From Leptospira bourretii (GTDB lineage Bacteria > Spirochaetota > Leptospiria > Leptospirales > Leptospiraceae): a stretch of 64,000 nt of DNA. Positions 28,344 to 36,807 of this stretch are shown here, piece after piece (the stretch's first letter is position 1; every line of letters begins with the position of its first letter). The notes under the pieces are model-generated. The model saw nothing but the letters and a program-made list of their open reading frames with translations, was not told the DNA's origin and did not search any database. Location: the NCBI RefSeq assembly GCF_004770145.1, contig NZ_RQFW01000015.1, forward strand, positions 96,310 through 160,309. Reading direction: 5' to 3'. The translations under genes were made by a program, and so were the position numbers.

Positions 28344-30296
28344 ATGATCCAATTTGCGGAAGTTGCTCTCAACCTATCTTGGGAAAGTAGAACCTTAACC
28401 TATGAAATTCCCGAGGACATTCCAAACTTAGTAAGAGGTGTTCGTGTTCTCGTTCCACTGAATGGAAAGGAATGGGAAGGGGTTGTGATCGAGATTCATT
28501 CGAATGAACCAAATTATGAAACTCTATCCATTCTAAAGAATTTGGATTCGGAACCAGTCCTAACGGAAGACCAATTGGATCTTGCCGAGTGGATGGCAGA
28601 AAATTATCTTTCTTCTCTTGGGGAAGCTTTGTTTCTTATGGTCCCCAAAGGAAAAAAAAGAAAACAGGAAAAACAATCTCCCGTTCAAATTCAGTTGGAT
28701 CGATTACTTCCTTTAAATTCTGCACAAAAAAAAGCATTCGATGAAATAAAGGCGAATGGAAATTTCAACACACATTTGTTATATGGAGTTACGGGAAGTG
28801 GAAAAACAGAAGTTTATCTCCACCTCATGGCTGAGGTTCTTTCCAAACCCAAAGGATCAGTGATTTTTCTTGTTCCTGAAATTTCACTCACTTACCCGAC
28901 CATTACAAGGATTGAACGGATCTTTCCTGGACAAGTGGCGGTTTTACATTCTCATCTCAGAACCTCAGAAAAATTCCAAAACTATTTGGATTTAAAGGAA
29001 GGAAAAAAACGGATTTGTATCGGAACTCGTTCCGCTGTTTTTGCTCCTTTGTCTGACATTGCCCTCATTATTTTAGATGAAGAACATGATGGTTCGTACA
29101 AAGAACATGGCTCACCTCGTTACCATGCACGCCAAGTGGCATTACAAAGAATCTTAAAAACCAACGGTAAATTATTATTAGGTTCTGCCACTCCAAGTTT
29201 AGAAATTTTTTACTTAGCAAAAGCAGGCCAAATTGGATATTCTGAATTAAAGGAAAGGGCAAATCCAGAGGCTTCTCTTCCTGCAGTGGAAATCACAGAG
29301 AAAAAGGAAGATAGTGAACTTTTATCAGGGGATTTACAATTTAAAATTGCAGACCGATTGAAAAAGGAAGAACAAACCATCATCCTTTTGAATCGCAGAG
29401 GGTATAATCCTTTTATTTATTCCACAACCACCAAAGAATTCATCCATTGTCCAAAATGTACGGCAACACTTTGTTATCATTCGGATAAAACGGTAAGGTG
29501 TCATCTTTGCGGGTATAAATCGACCTTACAAAATTTAAAACAGACTCACGGTGAGGAACTGGATTTATTTGGTGCTGGGACTCAAAAATTAGAAGAGTAT
29601 TTACTTTCCCATTTTCCCAAAGCCCGGATTGAAAGATTGGACCAAGACAGTTCCAAAAATAAAGAACTCACCCGCGATGTTCTCGAAAAGTTAGGCGAAG
29701 GAAATTTAGACATCCTTACGGGAACCCAAATGATCGCCAAAGGACTTGATTATGCAAACGTCACTCTTGTCGGAATTTTAAATGCCAATCATGGGTTGGG
29801 AGTTCCTGACTTTCGCAGTAGCGAAAGAACCTATTCTCTGATTTCACAGGTGGCAGGTCGTGCTGGTCGGGGTGAAAAAAAAGGGGAAGTCCTCATCCAA
29901 TCGAATGATCCTGAACATCCAGTCCTTAAGATGGCGATGGAACAAAACTATCCTGCTTTTTTTGAATGGGAACTAACGTTTAGAAGGGATTTGTTTTATC
30001 CGCCTTTTTCTCGTTTGGCGAGACTTGTTTTCAGATCAAAGTATGAGGAAATAGCAAATAAACAATCTGTTGTTTATGCGGAAACTTTAAAAGAAAATAT
30101 GGATGCATCCATTACTCTTCTTGGCCCAAGCCAATGTCCTTTTTACAAAATCGATAATAACTTTCGCTATCATATTTTGTTAAAATCAAAATCCATCACT
30201 AACTTACGAAATCTTTTACGTGAAACCAAAAATAAATTTAAAGTCGATTCCAAATGTTATATTGAATATGATTTGGATCCTTTAGAACTTGTTTAA
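28344..30296 (+). CDS. priA: Primosomal protein N' (replication restart helicase PriA)
   Basis: Superfamily 2 helicase restarting stalled replication forks, 650 aa, shorter than E. coli PriA (about 730). Motifs: YGVTGSGKTEVYLHLM (Walker A), ILDEEHDGSYKEH (DEEH box), GSATPSLE, and the late motifs ILTGTQMIAKGLDYANVTLVGILNAN and QVAGRAGRGEKKGEV. The zinc region keeps only four cysteines, C369/C372 and C386/C389; the outer CxxC pairs of the usual eight are replaced (STTT before, and THGEEL after). That corresponds to losing one of the two zinc sites as a set. Neighbours: the glycosylase-like gene before, fmt after. Confidence 0.93.
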   Translation: MIQFAEVALNLSWESRTLTYEIPEDIPNLVRGVRVLVPLNGKEWEGVVIEIHSNEPNYETLSILKNLDSEPVLTEDQLDLAEWMAENYLSSLGEALFLMVPKGKKRKQEKQSPVQIQLDRLLPLNSAQKKAFDEIKANGNFNTHLLYGVTGSGKTEVYLHLMAEVLSKPKGSVIFLVPEISLTYPTITRIERIFPGQVAVLHSHLRTSEKFQNYLDLKEGKKRICIGTRSAVFAPLSDIALIILDEEHDGSYKEHGSPRYHARQVALQRILKTNGKLLLGSATPSLEIFYLAKAGQIGYSELKERANPEASLPAVEITEKKEDSELLSGDLQFKIADRLKKEEQTIILLNRRGYNPFIYSTTTKEFIHCPKCTATLCYHSDKTVRCHLCGYKSTLQNLKQTHGEELDLFGAGTQKLEEYLLSHFPKARIERLDQDSSKNKELTRDVLEKLGEGNLDILTGTQMIAKGLDYANVTLVGILNANHGLGVPDFRSSERTYSLISQVAGRAGRGEKKGEVLIQSNDPEHPVLKMAMEQNYPAFFEWELTFRRDLFYPPFSRLARLVFRSKYEEIANKQSVVYAETLKENMDASITLLGPSQCPFYKIDNNFRYHILLKSKSITNLRNLLRETKNKFKVDSKCYIEYDLDPLELV

Positions 30297-30308
30297 TAGG
30301 AATAATTT

Positions 30309-31277
30309 ATGAAACTTTCAATTGGATACTTTGGATCCCCGGAACATTCCAAAGAATTACTTTCTATCTTACTCGAAGCAGGAATCACCATCGACTTTGT
30401 TGTGACCAATATTGACAAACCTGTGGGAAGAAAACAAATCATCACTCCCACACCAGTAAAGGAATTTGCTGTGTCGAAGGGAATCCCTGTCATCCAATCT
30501 CCGAAACTCCGAACCGATGAAGAAGCTCAAAAAAAAATCTTATCTTACGGTTCTCCTGTTCACATCGTTTATGCTTATGGATCGATCGTTCCCGATAATG
30601 TATTCAAAGATCCCAAATTCGGTAGCATCAACTTACACGGAAGTTTGCTCCCCAAATACCGCGGAGCCTCTCCCGTCCAAAGTTTCCTCCTCAGTGGAGA
30701 AGAAAACTCTGGGTTTACCATTCAGTTTTTAGCCAAGGAAGTAGATTCGGGAGATATCATTTCCCAAAAATCTTGGAAGGTGGAAACCACAGAAACCACA
30801 GCCTCTTTCTTGCAATCCATCACGAGAGAAGGGGGAGAAGAACTTATCCGTCTCCTTAAGGAATTAGAATCCACAGGTAGCGTTTGGACCTCGAAGCCAC
30901 AAAATGCTACCGAGGCCACACATTGCAAAAAAATAACAGCCAGTGACCGTCCCATCCAATGGTCGGAATCTGCCAAAAACATCCACAACCGAATCCGTGC
31001 CCTGTATCCTGATCCTTTGGCTGTGACCGAATTTCGGGAAAAAAAACTCATCCTGATCTCTTCGTTTCTGCCCAGTACCGAAGAGGAACCGGTTCCGATA
31101 CCGGAAGGTCTCAGCCCTGGTTCCTTTTTTCTATACCAGAAAAAAAGGCTTTTCTGCCTCTGTGGAGACGGAAACCTGCTTGGTATAGACACCTTACAAC
31201 CCGAAGGGAAAAAACCCATGAAAGGATTTGAGTTTTTCAATGGGGCTCGGGTTTTAGCCGGAGAATCATTTACGTGA
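30309..31277 (+). CDS. fmt: Methionyl-tRNA formyltransferase
   Basis: Formylates initiator Met-tRNA with 10-formyl-THF; 322 aa. The catalytic segment SINLHGSLLPKYRGASPVQSFLLSGEENSGFTIQFLAKEVDSGDIISQ is the conserved formyltransferase core (N, H and D residues present). The C-terminal OB-like domain follows (KITASDRPIQWSESAKNIHNRIRALYPDP). ATG at 30309 with AGGAA about 6 bases upstream. The peptide deformylase gene is often a neighbour but is absent here; priA before it is a common arrangement. The stop overlaps the GTG of the PASTA gene. Confidence 0.94.
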   Translation: MKLSIGYFGSPEHSKELLSILLEAGITIDFVVTNIDKPVGRKQIITPTPVKEFAVSKGIPVIQSPKLRTDEEAQKKILSYGSPVHIVYAYGSIVPDNVFKDPKFGSINLHGSLLPKYRGASPVQSFLLSGEENSGFTIQFLAKEVDSGDIISQKSWKVETTETTASFLQSITREGGEELIRLLKELESTGSVWTSKPQNATEATHCKKITASDRPIQWSESAKNIHNRIRALYPDPLAVTEFREKKLILISSFLPSTEEEPVPIPEGLSPGSFFLYQKKRLFCLCGDGNLLGIDTLQPEGKKPMKGFEFFNGARVLAGESFT

Positions 31278-32293
31278 AAGAAAAGTTTCTAAAAATACTA
31301 CCTTACAGTGGTTATGTTCTATTTGTTGGTTTAGGGCTCCTTGTTTTTTTTGTCGCAGCCTTCCTTGTGGTCGTGGTTCGAACCAAAGAAGAACAAAAGG
31401 TAATGATGCCTTATGTGATTGGCAAAAACTACATAGAGGTTCATAACGAATTACAAAGACTCCAACTCAAAGTCCGTTTAGAAACCCAAAGGATTCCTGA
31501 AAAAACAGATGGGATCATTCTTGCTCAATCCATTGATCCCGGTAAGGAAGTGGAAGCTGGATCTAAACTTTATCTTACTGTTAACATTGGATTTGATCGG
31601 GTCACCATTCCCGATGTCAAAGGACAGGATCTAAAACGTGCCAAAGCCATTTTAGAAAAGGTACTTTCTGGGGAAGTGTATGTTCCTTTACAAATTGGTG
31701 GAATCACATATGTGCCTGCTGTGGGTGATGAACCTGCTGACACCATCATTGACCAAATCCCTGGGCCTGGAAAAGAAACTCATTCCGGTGAAAAAATTTA
31801 CCTACTCGTAACAGAACCAAATACAGAAAAAAAATCCAACCAATCGGCAAATGAACCTTTGGATTCCACAAAATTTGTAGGAACTCCTGTTCCCTTTGTT
31901 GTCGATTTTTTACAAAGAAAAAAAATTCCTTATCTTTTAAAAGAAGCCACCAAACCAGAGTTTCGTGATTCACATGGACTCACATCTTCGTTTGAATTAA
32001 AACCGACTGGCGCGGAATTGGGTGCTTACTATTTAAAACCCTCAGAATCACTTGTCCAAGATTATGAATTTTTGGAATATGAAGTGGATGATGATGATCT
32101 GTACTCAGCCAAACTTAGTTATACAAAACCTGGGGAAGATACAGAAATCGAAAAAGAAATCTTAACCGACCAAAAACTAAAAGAAGATGAACCTGTGCGT
32201 TTTCTCATCCATCGATCGGGAAATGTAAAACTTACTCTTATCGGCAAAGAAACCGGAGTGGCTAAGGTTTGGAAACTCAAAGGAACTTATTAA
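31274..32293 (+). CDS. PASTA-domain membrane protein
   Basis: Protein of 339 aa starting with GTG in a 4-base overlap with fmt. One N-terminal membrane anchor (about 11-33, [25 protein letters not shown]) is followed by PASTA repeats: [25 protein letters not shown]...[25 protein letters not shown], then [22 protein letters not shown]...[24 protein letters not shown], and a third, weaker one ([21 protein letters not shown]). PASTA modules bind muropeptides in Ser/Thr kinases and PBPs, but no kinase or PBP domain is present. The C-terminal 100 residues resemble no known domain. Likely a periplasmic cell-wall-binding protein. Confidence 0.8.
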   Translation: MKEKFLKILPYSGYVLFVGLGLLVFFVAAFLVVVVRTKEEQKVMMPYVIGKNYIEVHNELQRLQLKVRLETQRIPEKTDGIILAQSIDPGKEVEAGSKLYLTVNIGFDRVTIPDVKGQDLKRAKAILEKVLSGEVYVPLQIGGITYVPAVGDEPADTIIDQIPGPGKETHSGEKIYLLVTEPNTEKKSNQSANEPLDSTKFVGTPVPFVVDFLQRKKIPYLLKEATKPEFRDSHGLTSSFELKPTGAELGAYYLKPSESLVQDYEFLEYEVDDDDLYSAKLSYTKPGEDTEIEKEILTDQKLKEDEPVRFLIHRSGNVKLTLIGKETGVAKVWKLKGTY

Positions 32294-32294
32294 T

Positions 32295-32957
32295 ATGAAA
32301 ATTTCTGCATCGATCCTTGCGGCAAAACTGACGGGCCTTTCTCAGGAACTACCCACTTACAAACAGGAAAATATCGACCTCATTCACATCGATGTGATGG
32401 ATGGAAACTTTGTACCTCAAATTTCCTTTGGAGAAGCTTTTACCAAAGAAGTTAAGTCCCATACCCAAATCCCACTCGATGTACATTTAATGGTGAGTAA
32501 TCCCGAACTCCATGTTCCTAAATACTTTGACCTCAATCCTTATTGTATTACTTTCCATATTGAAACCACGAACTTCTCTGTGAGACTGGCAGAAGAAATT
32601 CGGAAAGCAGGAATCAAAGTGGGAGTGTCTCTGAATCCCCAAACTCCTCCGGAATCCATCTCTCAAATCCTTCCATATTTGGACCTTGTTTTACTCATGA
32701 CGGTCGATCCTGGATTTTATGGACAATCCTTTGTTAAATCCGGCTTTGAGAAGATCGCCGCAGTTCGCAAACTCACCAAACCTTACAATATTGAATTGGA
32801 GGTGGATGGGGGTGTGAACGAATCCAATATGGAGGAGCTTGCAAAACTCGGAGTGGACATCACCGTTGTGGGATCTGGTCTCTATAAAACAGGAGATCCG
32901 AACGCACAGGGCAAAAAATTAAAGGAACTCGCTGCAAGTGCTAGAACTCGCTCTTGA
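32295..32957 (+). CDS. rpe: Ribulose-phosphate 3-epimerase
   Basis: TIM-barrel enzyme interconverting ribulose 5-phosphate and xylulose 5-phosphate in the pentose phosphate pathway; 220 aa, normal length. Motifs: [26 protein letters not shown] (metal-binding H and D), [25 protein letters not shown] and [11 protein letters not shown], ending with VVGSGLYKT for phosphate binding. It follows the PASTA gene by one base and ends 47 bases before rpsP, so it is likely the last gene of the priA-fmt transcription unit. Confidence 0.95.
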   Translation: MKISASILAAKLTGLSQELPTYKQENIDLIHIDVMDGNFVPQISFGEAFTKEVKSHTQIPLDVHLMVSNPELHVPKYFDLNPYCITFHIETTNFSVRLAEEIRKAGIKVGVSLNPQTPPESISQILPYLDLVLLMTVDPGFYGQSFVKSGFEKIAAVRKLTKPYNIELEVDGGVNESNMEELAKLGVDITVVGSGLYKTGDPNAQGKKLKELAASARTRS

Positions 32958-33004
32958 CAGATCGTCCTTATTTAAAAAACTCGCTATAAAAGGGGTATTT
33001 TTCC

Positions 33005-33262
33005 TTGGTTAAATTAAGATTACAAAGAACGGGAACAAAAGCAGACCCGCACTATCGCATTGTCGCAGCAGACATCCGTGCTCCACGTGACGGAAAGTTC
33101 ATTGAAGCGATTGGACATTTTCATCCATCTACTTCCTCTGTGAAAAAAGCTACTTTCAACGAAGAAAAAACTCTTTCTTGGTTAAAAAAAGGCGCACAAC
33201 CAACTGATACAGTTCTTGCTCTTTTGAAAAAAGACGACGTTTGGTCAAAATTCAAAGGTTAA
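33005..33262 (+). CDS. rpsP: 30S ribosomal protein S16
   Basis: Ribosomal protein of 85 aa, start TTG at 33005 giving [23 protein letters not shown], the canonical S16 N-terminus. [25 protein letters not shown] and [18 protein letters not shown] match the family. First gene of the conserved rpsP-khpA-rimM-trmD-rplS cluster. A TTGACA at 32954-32959 lies upstream but without a well-spaced -10. Confidence 0.96.
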   Translation: MVKLRLQRTGTKADPHYRIVAADIRAPRDGKFIEAIGHFHPSTSSVKKATFNEEKTLSWLKKGAQPTDTVLALLKKDDVWSKFKG

Positions 33263-33269
33263 TTGATAC

Positions 33270-33500
33270 ATGGAATCCTTAGTTCGTTATATCGTTACAT
33301 CTCTCGTTGACCAACCAGAACAAGTGGCTGTCAACCAAGTCCCCGGAGAGGAAGAAACAGTGATCGAACTTCGGGTAGCAGCAAAAGACCTAGGGAAGGT
33401 GATCGGAAAAAACGGAAGGATTGCAAAATCTTTGCGTACTGTTTTACAAGCAGCCGGAACCAAACAAGGCAAAAACTATACTTTAGAAATTGTCGACTAA
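33270..33500 (+). CDS. khpA: KH-domain RNA-binding protein KhpA
   Basis: Single KH domain of 76 aa. The RNA-binding GxxG loop is GKNG at 46-49 in [20 protein letters not shown]. Members of this family (YlqC/KhpA) bind RNA in the cytosol and in Gram-positives influence cell elongation; the gene is nearly always placed between rpsP and rimM, as here. It overlaps the rimM start by 11 bases, so the two are coupled. Confidence 0.93.
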   Translation: MESLVRYIVTSLVDQPEQVAVNQVPGEEETVIELRVAAKDLGKVIGKNGRIAKSLRTVLQAAGTKQGKNYTLEIVD

Positions 33501-34026
33501 ACCAAGTTTAGTGAAAGTGGGGGTCATCGGATCCTCACATGGAATCAAAGGGTTCATCAAAGTTTTCACCGAAGGTGACACCCTATTATCCGCCAAACCA
33601 CCGTTTACCTGCACAGTCGAAGACCCACGTGGAAATCAGACTACCATCCAAATCGATGAAATCAAACCTAATGGAAATCATTTCCTAGTCAAACTAAAGG
33701 GTTTTGAAACTCCGGAAACCGTCATCAAATACCGTGGATTTTCTTTGTTATGGAAAAGAGAAGATCTTCCCAAACCGACTGAAGGCGAAATTTACACCGA
33801 GGATTTAGTGGGACTAGTTGCCATTTCCAAAGAAACAAGTCAATCGCTGCATTATGTTGTGACCCAAGTCATAGACAATCCCGCTCATCCTATTTTAGAA
33901 CTAAAACCGAAATCAGGGGAAGGCGAAACAGTTCTTATTCCTTTTCTCAATCGGTTTGTCGGCGACTGGAATTTAGAATCCAAAACCTTAGAAATCATTC
34001 ACTGGGAGCAGTGGATTGAAGTTTAA
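33490..34026 (+). CDS. rimM: Ribosome maturation factor RimM
   Basis: Assists late assembly of the 30S subunit head, 178 aa, start TTG within the end of khpA. The N-terminal barrel shows [21 protein letters not shown] (family 'GxIxxxHGxxGxxxV'), and the C-terminal PRC-barrel starts at [16 protein letters not shown] and ends in [22 protein letters not shown], where the family usually has 'IPxxxxxVxxVDxxxxxI'. Binds S19 in known cases. It overlaps trmD by 11 bases. Confidence 0.93.
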   Translation: MSTKPSLVKVGVIGSSHGIKGFIKVFTEGDTLLSAKPPFTCTVEDPRGNQTTIQIDEIKPNGNHFLVKLKGFETPETVIKYRGFSLLWKREDLPKPTEGEIYTEDLVGLVAISKETSQSLHYVVTQVIDNPAHPILELKPKSGEGETVLIPFLNRFVGDWNLESKTLEIIHWEQWIEV

Positions 34027-34669
34027 TTTCATCACGCTTTTCCCAGAAAAAATCACCTCCTATTTTGAAACAGGAATTCCAGGTAAGGCTGTGAAACAAG
34101 GGGTGGTAGAAATCAATACTGTCCACCTCCGTGACTTTGCAGACAACAAACACCAAAAGGTAGATGACACCATCTATGGCGGGGGACCAGGGATGCTTTT
34201 GCAAGTGGGCCCGATTTACCGGGCCTTAGAATCCCTTGGCGAAAATAAAGGGAAGGTCATCCTCCTCAGTCCATCGGGGGAACTTTTCAACCAAACGCTC
34301 GCTCGGGAGATTTACGAGTCCTCAGAAACCATTACCTTAATTTCTGGGTATTATGAAGGGGTGGATCATCGTGTCGCGGAGCATTTAATTGACAGGGAAG
34401 TGGCCATTGGAAACTATGTTATTTCATCGGGGGATTTAGCTGCTCTCGTTGTTGCCGATTGCCTATCTCGGTTTGTTCCGGGGTTTTTAGGAAAAGAAGA
34501 AAGCCTTCTCGAGGAATCGCACAACGAAACGGAAGAATTAGAATACCCCCAGTATACAAAACCCTATGATTTTATGGGTTGGACGGTTCCAGATGTTCTC
34601 CTCGGTGGGCATCATGAAGAGATCCGTAAATGGCGGCAGAAAAACCGCAAAACAAGAAATCATTCTTAG
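34016..34669 (+). CDS. trmD: tRNA (guanine-N1)-methyltransferase TrmD
   Basis: SPOUT-class enzyme making m1G37 in tRNAs with a G36G37 pair, 217 aa, start TTG. Family motifs: [40 protein letters not shown], and the trefoil-knot SAM site [41 protein letters not shown]. It is shorter at the C-terminus than the typical 240-250 aa, where the tRNA-binding helical domain is reduced, yet [25 protein letters not shown] is intact. Confidence 0.94.
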   Translation: MKFNFITLFPEKITSYFETGIPGKAVKQGVVEINTVHLRDFADNKHQKVDDTIYGGGPGMLLQVGPIYRALESLGENKGKVILLSPSGELFNQTLAREIYESSETITLISGYYEGVDHRVAEHLIDREVAIGNYVISSGDLAALVVADCLSRFVPGFLGKEESLLEESHNETEELEYPQYTKPYDFMGWTVPDVLLGGHHEEIRKWRQKNRKTRNHS

Positions 34670-34677
34670 AGGAAGCC

Positions 34678-35115
34678 ATGAATCAGATTCTAGAAACAGC
34701 ACTCGCAGGCGAAGCAAAGAACGAACTTAATTTCGAAATTGGTGATACTGTAAAAGTTCACTACAAAATCGTTGAATCTGGAAAAGAACGAGTTCAGGTT
34801 TACGAAGGCATTGTGATCTCCATCGCGAACAAATCTCAAAGCAAAACTTTCACAGTAAGACGAGTGTCTTATGATATCGGAGTGGAAAGAATTTTCCCAC
34901 TTCATAGCCCACGCATTGCAAAGATTGAACTCGTTCGTAAAGGATCGGTTCGTCGTGCAAAACTTTTCTATCTCCGTGATAAAAAAGGAAAAGCGGGACG
35001 TATCAAAGAAAGAAAAGGCGGACAAGCAATTGTTGCCAAAGATAAAAAGAGACAGGATGAGGCTTCTAAAGCCGCTCTTGCACAAGCAAAAGCTGCAGAA
35101 GCACCTAGCGCATAA
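34678..35115 (+). CDS. rplS: 50S ribosomal protein L19
   Basis: Ribosomal protein of 145 aa starting at the ATG at 34678, which has AGAGGA 5-6 bases before it; an earlier in-frame start at 34630 would overlap trmD and add residues unlike L19. [29 protein letters not shown] and [37 protein letters not shown] are the L19 core. A C-terminal tail of about 35 residues, rich in Lys, Ala and Glu ([20 protein letters not shown]), exceeds the common 115-aa form. A terminator follows at 35126. Confidence 0.95.
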   Translation: MNQILETALAGEAKNELNFEIGDTVKVHYKIVESGKERVQVYEGIVISIANKSQSKTFTVRRVSYDIGVERIFPLHSPRIAKIELVRKGSVRRAKLFYLRDKKGKAGRIKERKGGQAIVAKDKKRQDEASKAALAQAKAAEAPSA

Positions 35116-35125
35116 TCTCTCTTGA

Positions 35126-35150
35126 AGCGGCCGTCACTCGGCCGTTCTTT
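35126..35150 (+). terminator. Rho-independent terminator after rplS
   Basis: AGCGGCCG (35126-35133) pairs with CGGCCGTT (35139-35146) around the 5-base loop TCACT; TTCTTT follows. It closes the rpsP cluster but sits within the open reading frame that runs into rnhB, so it may also act as a partial attenuator for rnhB. Confidence 0.7.
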
Positions 35151-35162
35151 CCTGAATTTCAA

Positions 35163-35879
35163 ATTCCTCACCTGACCTGTTATTCACTCGATGAAGCAGG
35201 TCGTGGTACGCTTGCTGGCCCCGTCTCAGTGGGTTGTGTTTCTTTTACCCTCGAAACATTAGAAAAAATCAAAAATGGTGAAATCTTAAAAGGTCTTCGC
35301 GACTCCAAAAAAATTCCCGAACCCAAACGAATCGAACTCAGAAAGGAAATCATACAGTATGCTTCCTATTTCCGAGTGAGTTTTGTGAGTGCCAAGTTCA
35401 TTGATCGGTTTAATATCAACCAAGCTATTTTTTATGGGATGAACCGCTGTTTGCCGACAAACCCACAACCATTCGAAGCAAACAGAACGGCGAATGAAAA
35501 ATTGCATTTGTCTACTTCTACTCATGAAGAAAAGACAAATCGCAATGAAGACAAATGGTTAAACGGTAGGCCTTATCTTTTGGCAGATGGAAATTATAAA
35601 CTAAAGATCACAAAACCAATAGAAGGATATTTTTCTCTTCCCAAAGGAGATGATTTGATTCCTTCCATTTCTGCGGCCTCCATCCTTGCCAAAACCTATA
35701 GAGACGAATATATGGAAAAAATGGATTTGAAATACCCCGGTTACGGGTTTGCCAAACACAAAGGTTATGGTACAGAAGAACATAGAGAGGCCCTGATAAA
35801 ACTCGGAATTTCTCCCATCCACAGGTTGAGTTTTTGTAAATTTCTCCGATCTGAGGGAAGTGAGCCCTCTCTTTTTTAA
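35163..35879 (+). CDS. rnhB: Ribonuclease HII, non-canonical start codon
   Basis: Removes ribonucleotides from DNA and RNA primers. The catalytic motif YSLDEAGRGTLAGPVSVG lies upstream of the first ATG/GTG/TTG (a GTG at 35229). The frame is open from 35109, and between there and 35229 only ATT (for example 35163), ATA, ATC or CTG (35172) can start it. ATT at 35163 is my working choice; it gives 238 aa. The rest is a normal RNase HII: LRDSKKIPEP, LLADGNYKL, GDDLIPSISAASILAKTYRDEYM and YGFAKHKGYGTEEH. An insertion of about 30 residues rich in Asn and Glu occurs before LADG. Enzyme identity is certain; the start is not. Confidence 0.85.
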   Translation: MPHLTCYSLDEAGRGTLAGPVSVGCVSFTLETLEKIKNGEILKGLRDSKKIPEPKRIELRKEIIQYASYFRVSFVSAKFIDRFNINQAIFYGMNRCLPTNPQPFEANRTANEKLHLSTSTHEEKTNRNEDKWLNGRPYLLADGNYKLKITKPIEGYFSLPKGDDLIPSISAASILAKTYRDEYMEKMDLKYPGYGFAKHKGYGTEEHREALIKLGISPIHRLSFCKFLRSEGSEPSLF

Positions 35880-36516
35880 TCAGAATTCTATTTCTCCATT
35901 TTTCTCTCTGGGCAAACTAACCCACAAGCAAAAGGTAAAAAATTCGCCATTCGAAACCAAAGCATCTAAAGAAGGATCCGTTCCTTCCAAAGGAATGCAT
36001 TCTTACTCTCTTGGACAAACCAAAAAGATTGCAACGGATCAAAGAACTCTCTTGGCAAACGGACTCGAAAGAGAAGTCCAAACAAATTCTTGGAAAGTTG
36101 AAAATCGTTTGCGTTGGACCCAGTGGATGGCGATACAATCGGATTCCAAATCGATGGAGGTTTCTGACTTAAAACCAATTTGGAATTATCTTTTAGGCGA
36201 AACTGGATTTTCGGATCTTCTTACTTATATTGATCCTGATGCCAAAGAATCATTACAAATGGTAGTAGAACCAAAAAACAAAGGTTTGGTTCTCTATGTA
36301 TTTTGGGAATCTGAAATAACAGGTGCAATGGGAATCCAATTCCATTATGATCCAGAAAAAGAAAAACCGATCCTTGTGCAAATCACAAGAGAAAAGCCAT
36401 TCCAAAACCAAAACTTAAGTCAGTCTTTGGCAAACCTTGTTCGGGACTTTCCCCAAATCCGTTCGGTACAAGTGGAAACTTGGAAGGAAGAAACCATTAA
36501 CGGAGATTATAGATGA
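35860..36516 (+). CDS. Conserved hypothetical protein, YlqG-like position
   Basis: Protein of 218 aa starting with GTG inside the rnhB end (20-base overlap). The first 60 residues are low complexity and basic, and the C-terminal part (from about 80) has one or two compact domains: SDLLTYIDPDAKESLQMVVEPKNKGLVLYVFWESEITGAMGIQFHYDPE, which resembles the C-terminal domain of flagellar hook-length proteins only loosely. The next gene, in an ATGA overlap, is an FlhB C-terminal homologue. In Bacillus the order rnhB-ylqG-ylqH is the same, so this is a candidate YlqG/FliK-like partner. Function unproved. Confidence 0.6.
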   Translation: MSPLFFNQNSISPFFSLGKLTHKQKVKNSPFETKASKEGSVPSKGMHSYSLGQTKKIATDQRTLLANGLEREVQTNSWKVENRLRWTQWMAIQSDSKSMEVSDLKPIWNYLLGETGFSDLLTYIDPDAKESLQMVVEPKNKGLVLYVFWESEITGAMGIQFHYDPEKEKPILVQITREKPFQNQNLSQSLANLVRDFPQIRSVQVETWKEETINGDYR

Positions 36517-36773
36517 AACAAAAAATGGCAGCACTTGCTTATGATCCGAACTTTCATTCCGCACCAAAACTTGTGGCAAAGGCAGAAGGAAGGTTCGCTG
36601 AAAATTTGATTCGGCTCGCCAAAGAGTCTGGTGTTCTTATCATACGAGATGAAGTGATGATTCAAACCTTAGATCATCTCCCTAATGGGAAAGAAATTCC
36701 GAGAGAATTGTATGAAGCAGTGGCAGCAGTGTTTCGAATTCTTGTTTTAGAGAGACAAAAGAAAAACAATTGA
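36513..36773 (+). CDS. FlhB C-terminal-domain homologue (YlqH/FlhX type)
   Basis: Stand-alone cytoplasmic FlhB-like domain, 86 aa. KMAALAYDPNFHSAPKLVAKAEGRFAENLIRLAKESGVLIIRDEVMIQTLDHLPNGKEIPRELYEAVAAVFRIL follows the FlhB/EscU C-terminal domain from just after the autocleavage site; the NPTH cleavage motif itself is absent, as in other FlhX/YlqH proteins. In the family, FlhB-C helps select substrates for flagellar type III export; the stand-alone forms may substitute for or modulate it. Leptospira has periplasmic flagella, which gives it a use. It overlaps the previous gene by 4 bases. Confidence 0.85.
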   Translation: MKQKMAALAYDPNFHSAPKLVAKAEGRFAENLIRLAKESGVLIIRDEVMIQTLDHLPNGKEIPRELYEAVAAVFRILVLERQKKNN

Positions 36774-36807
36774 TGTTTCTAAGCTTCTTACTAGGATTTA
36801 CGCAATT

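Noticed and set aside
30722..31240. 172-codon minus-strand frame opposite fmt
   Set aside because: The fmt frame is fully supported by motifs; no ribosome binding site or likeness for the antisense frame.
32954..32990. Promoter for rpsP: TTGACA and TATAAA
   Set aside because: The hexamers are 25 bases apart, too far for one sigma-70 promoter; no better pair found.
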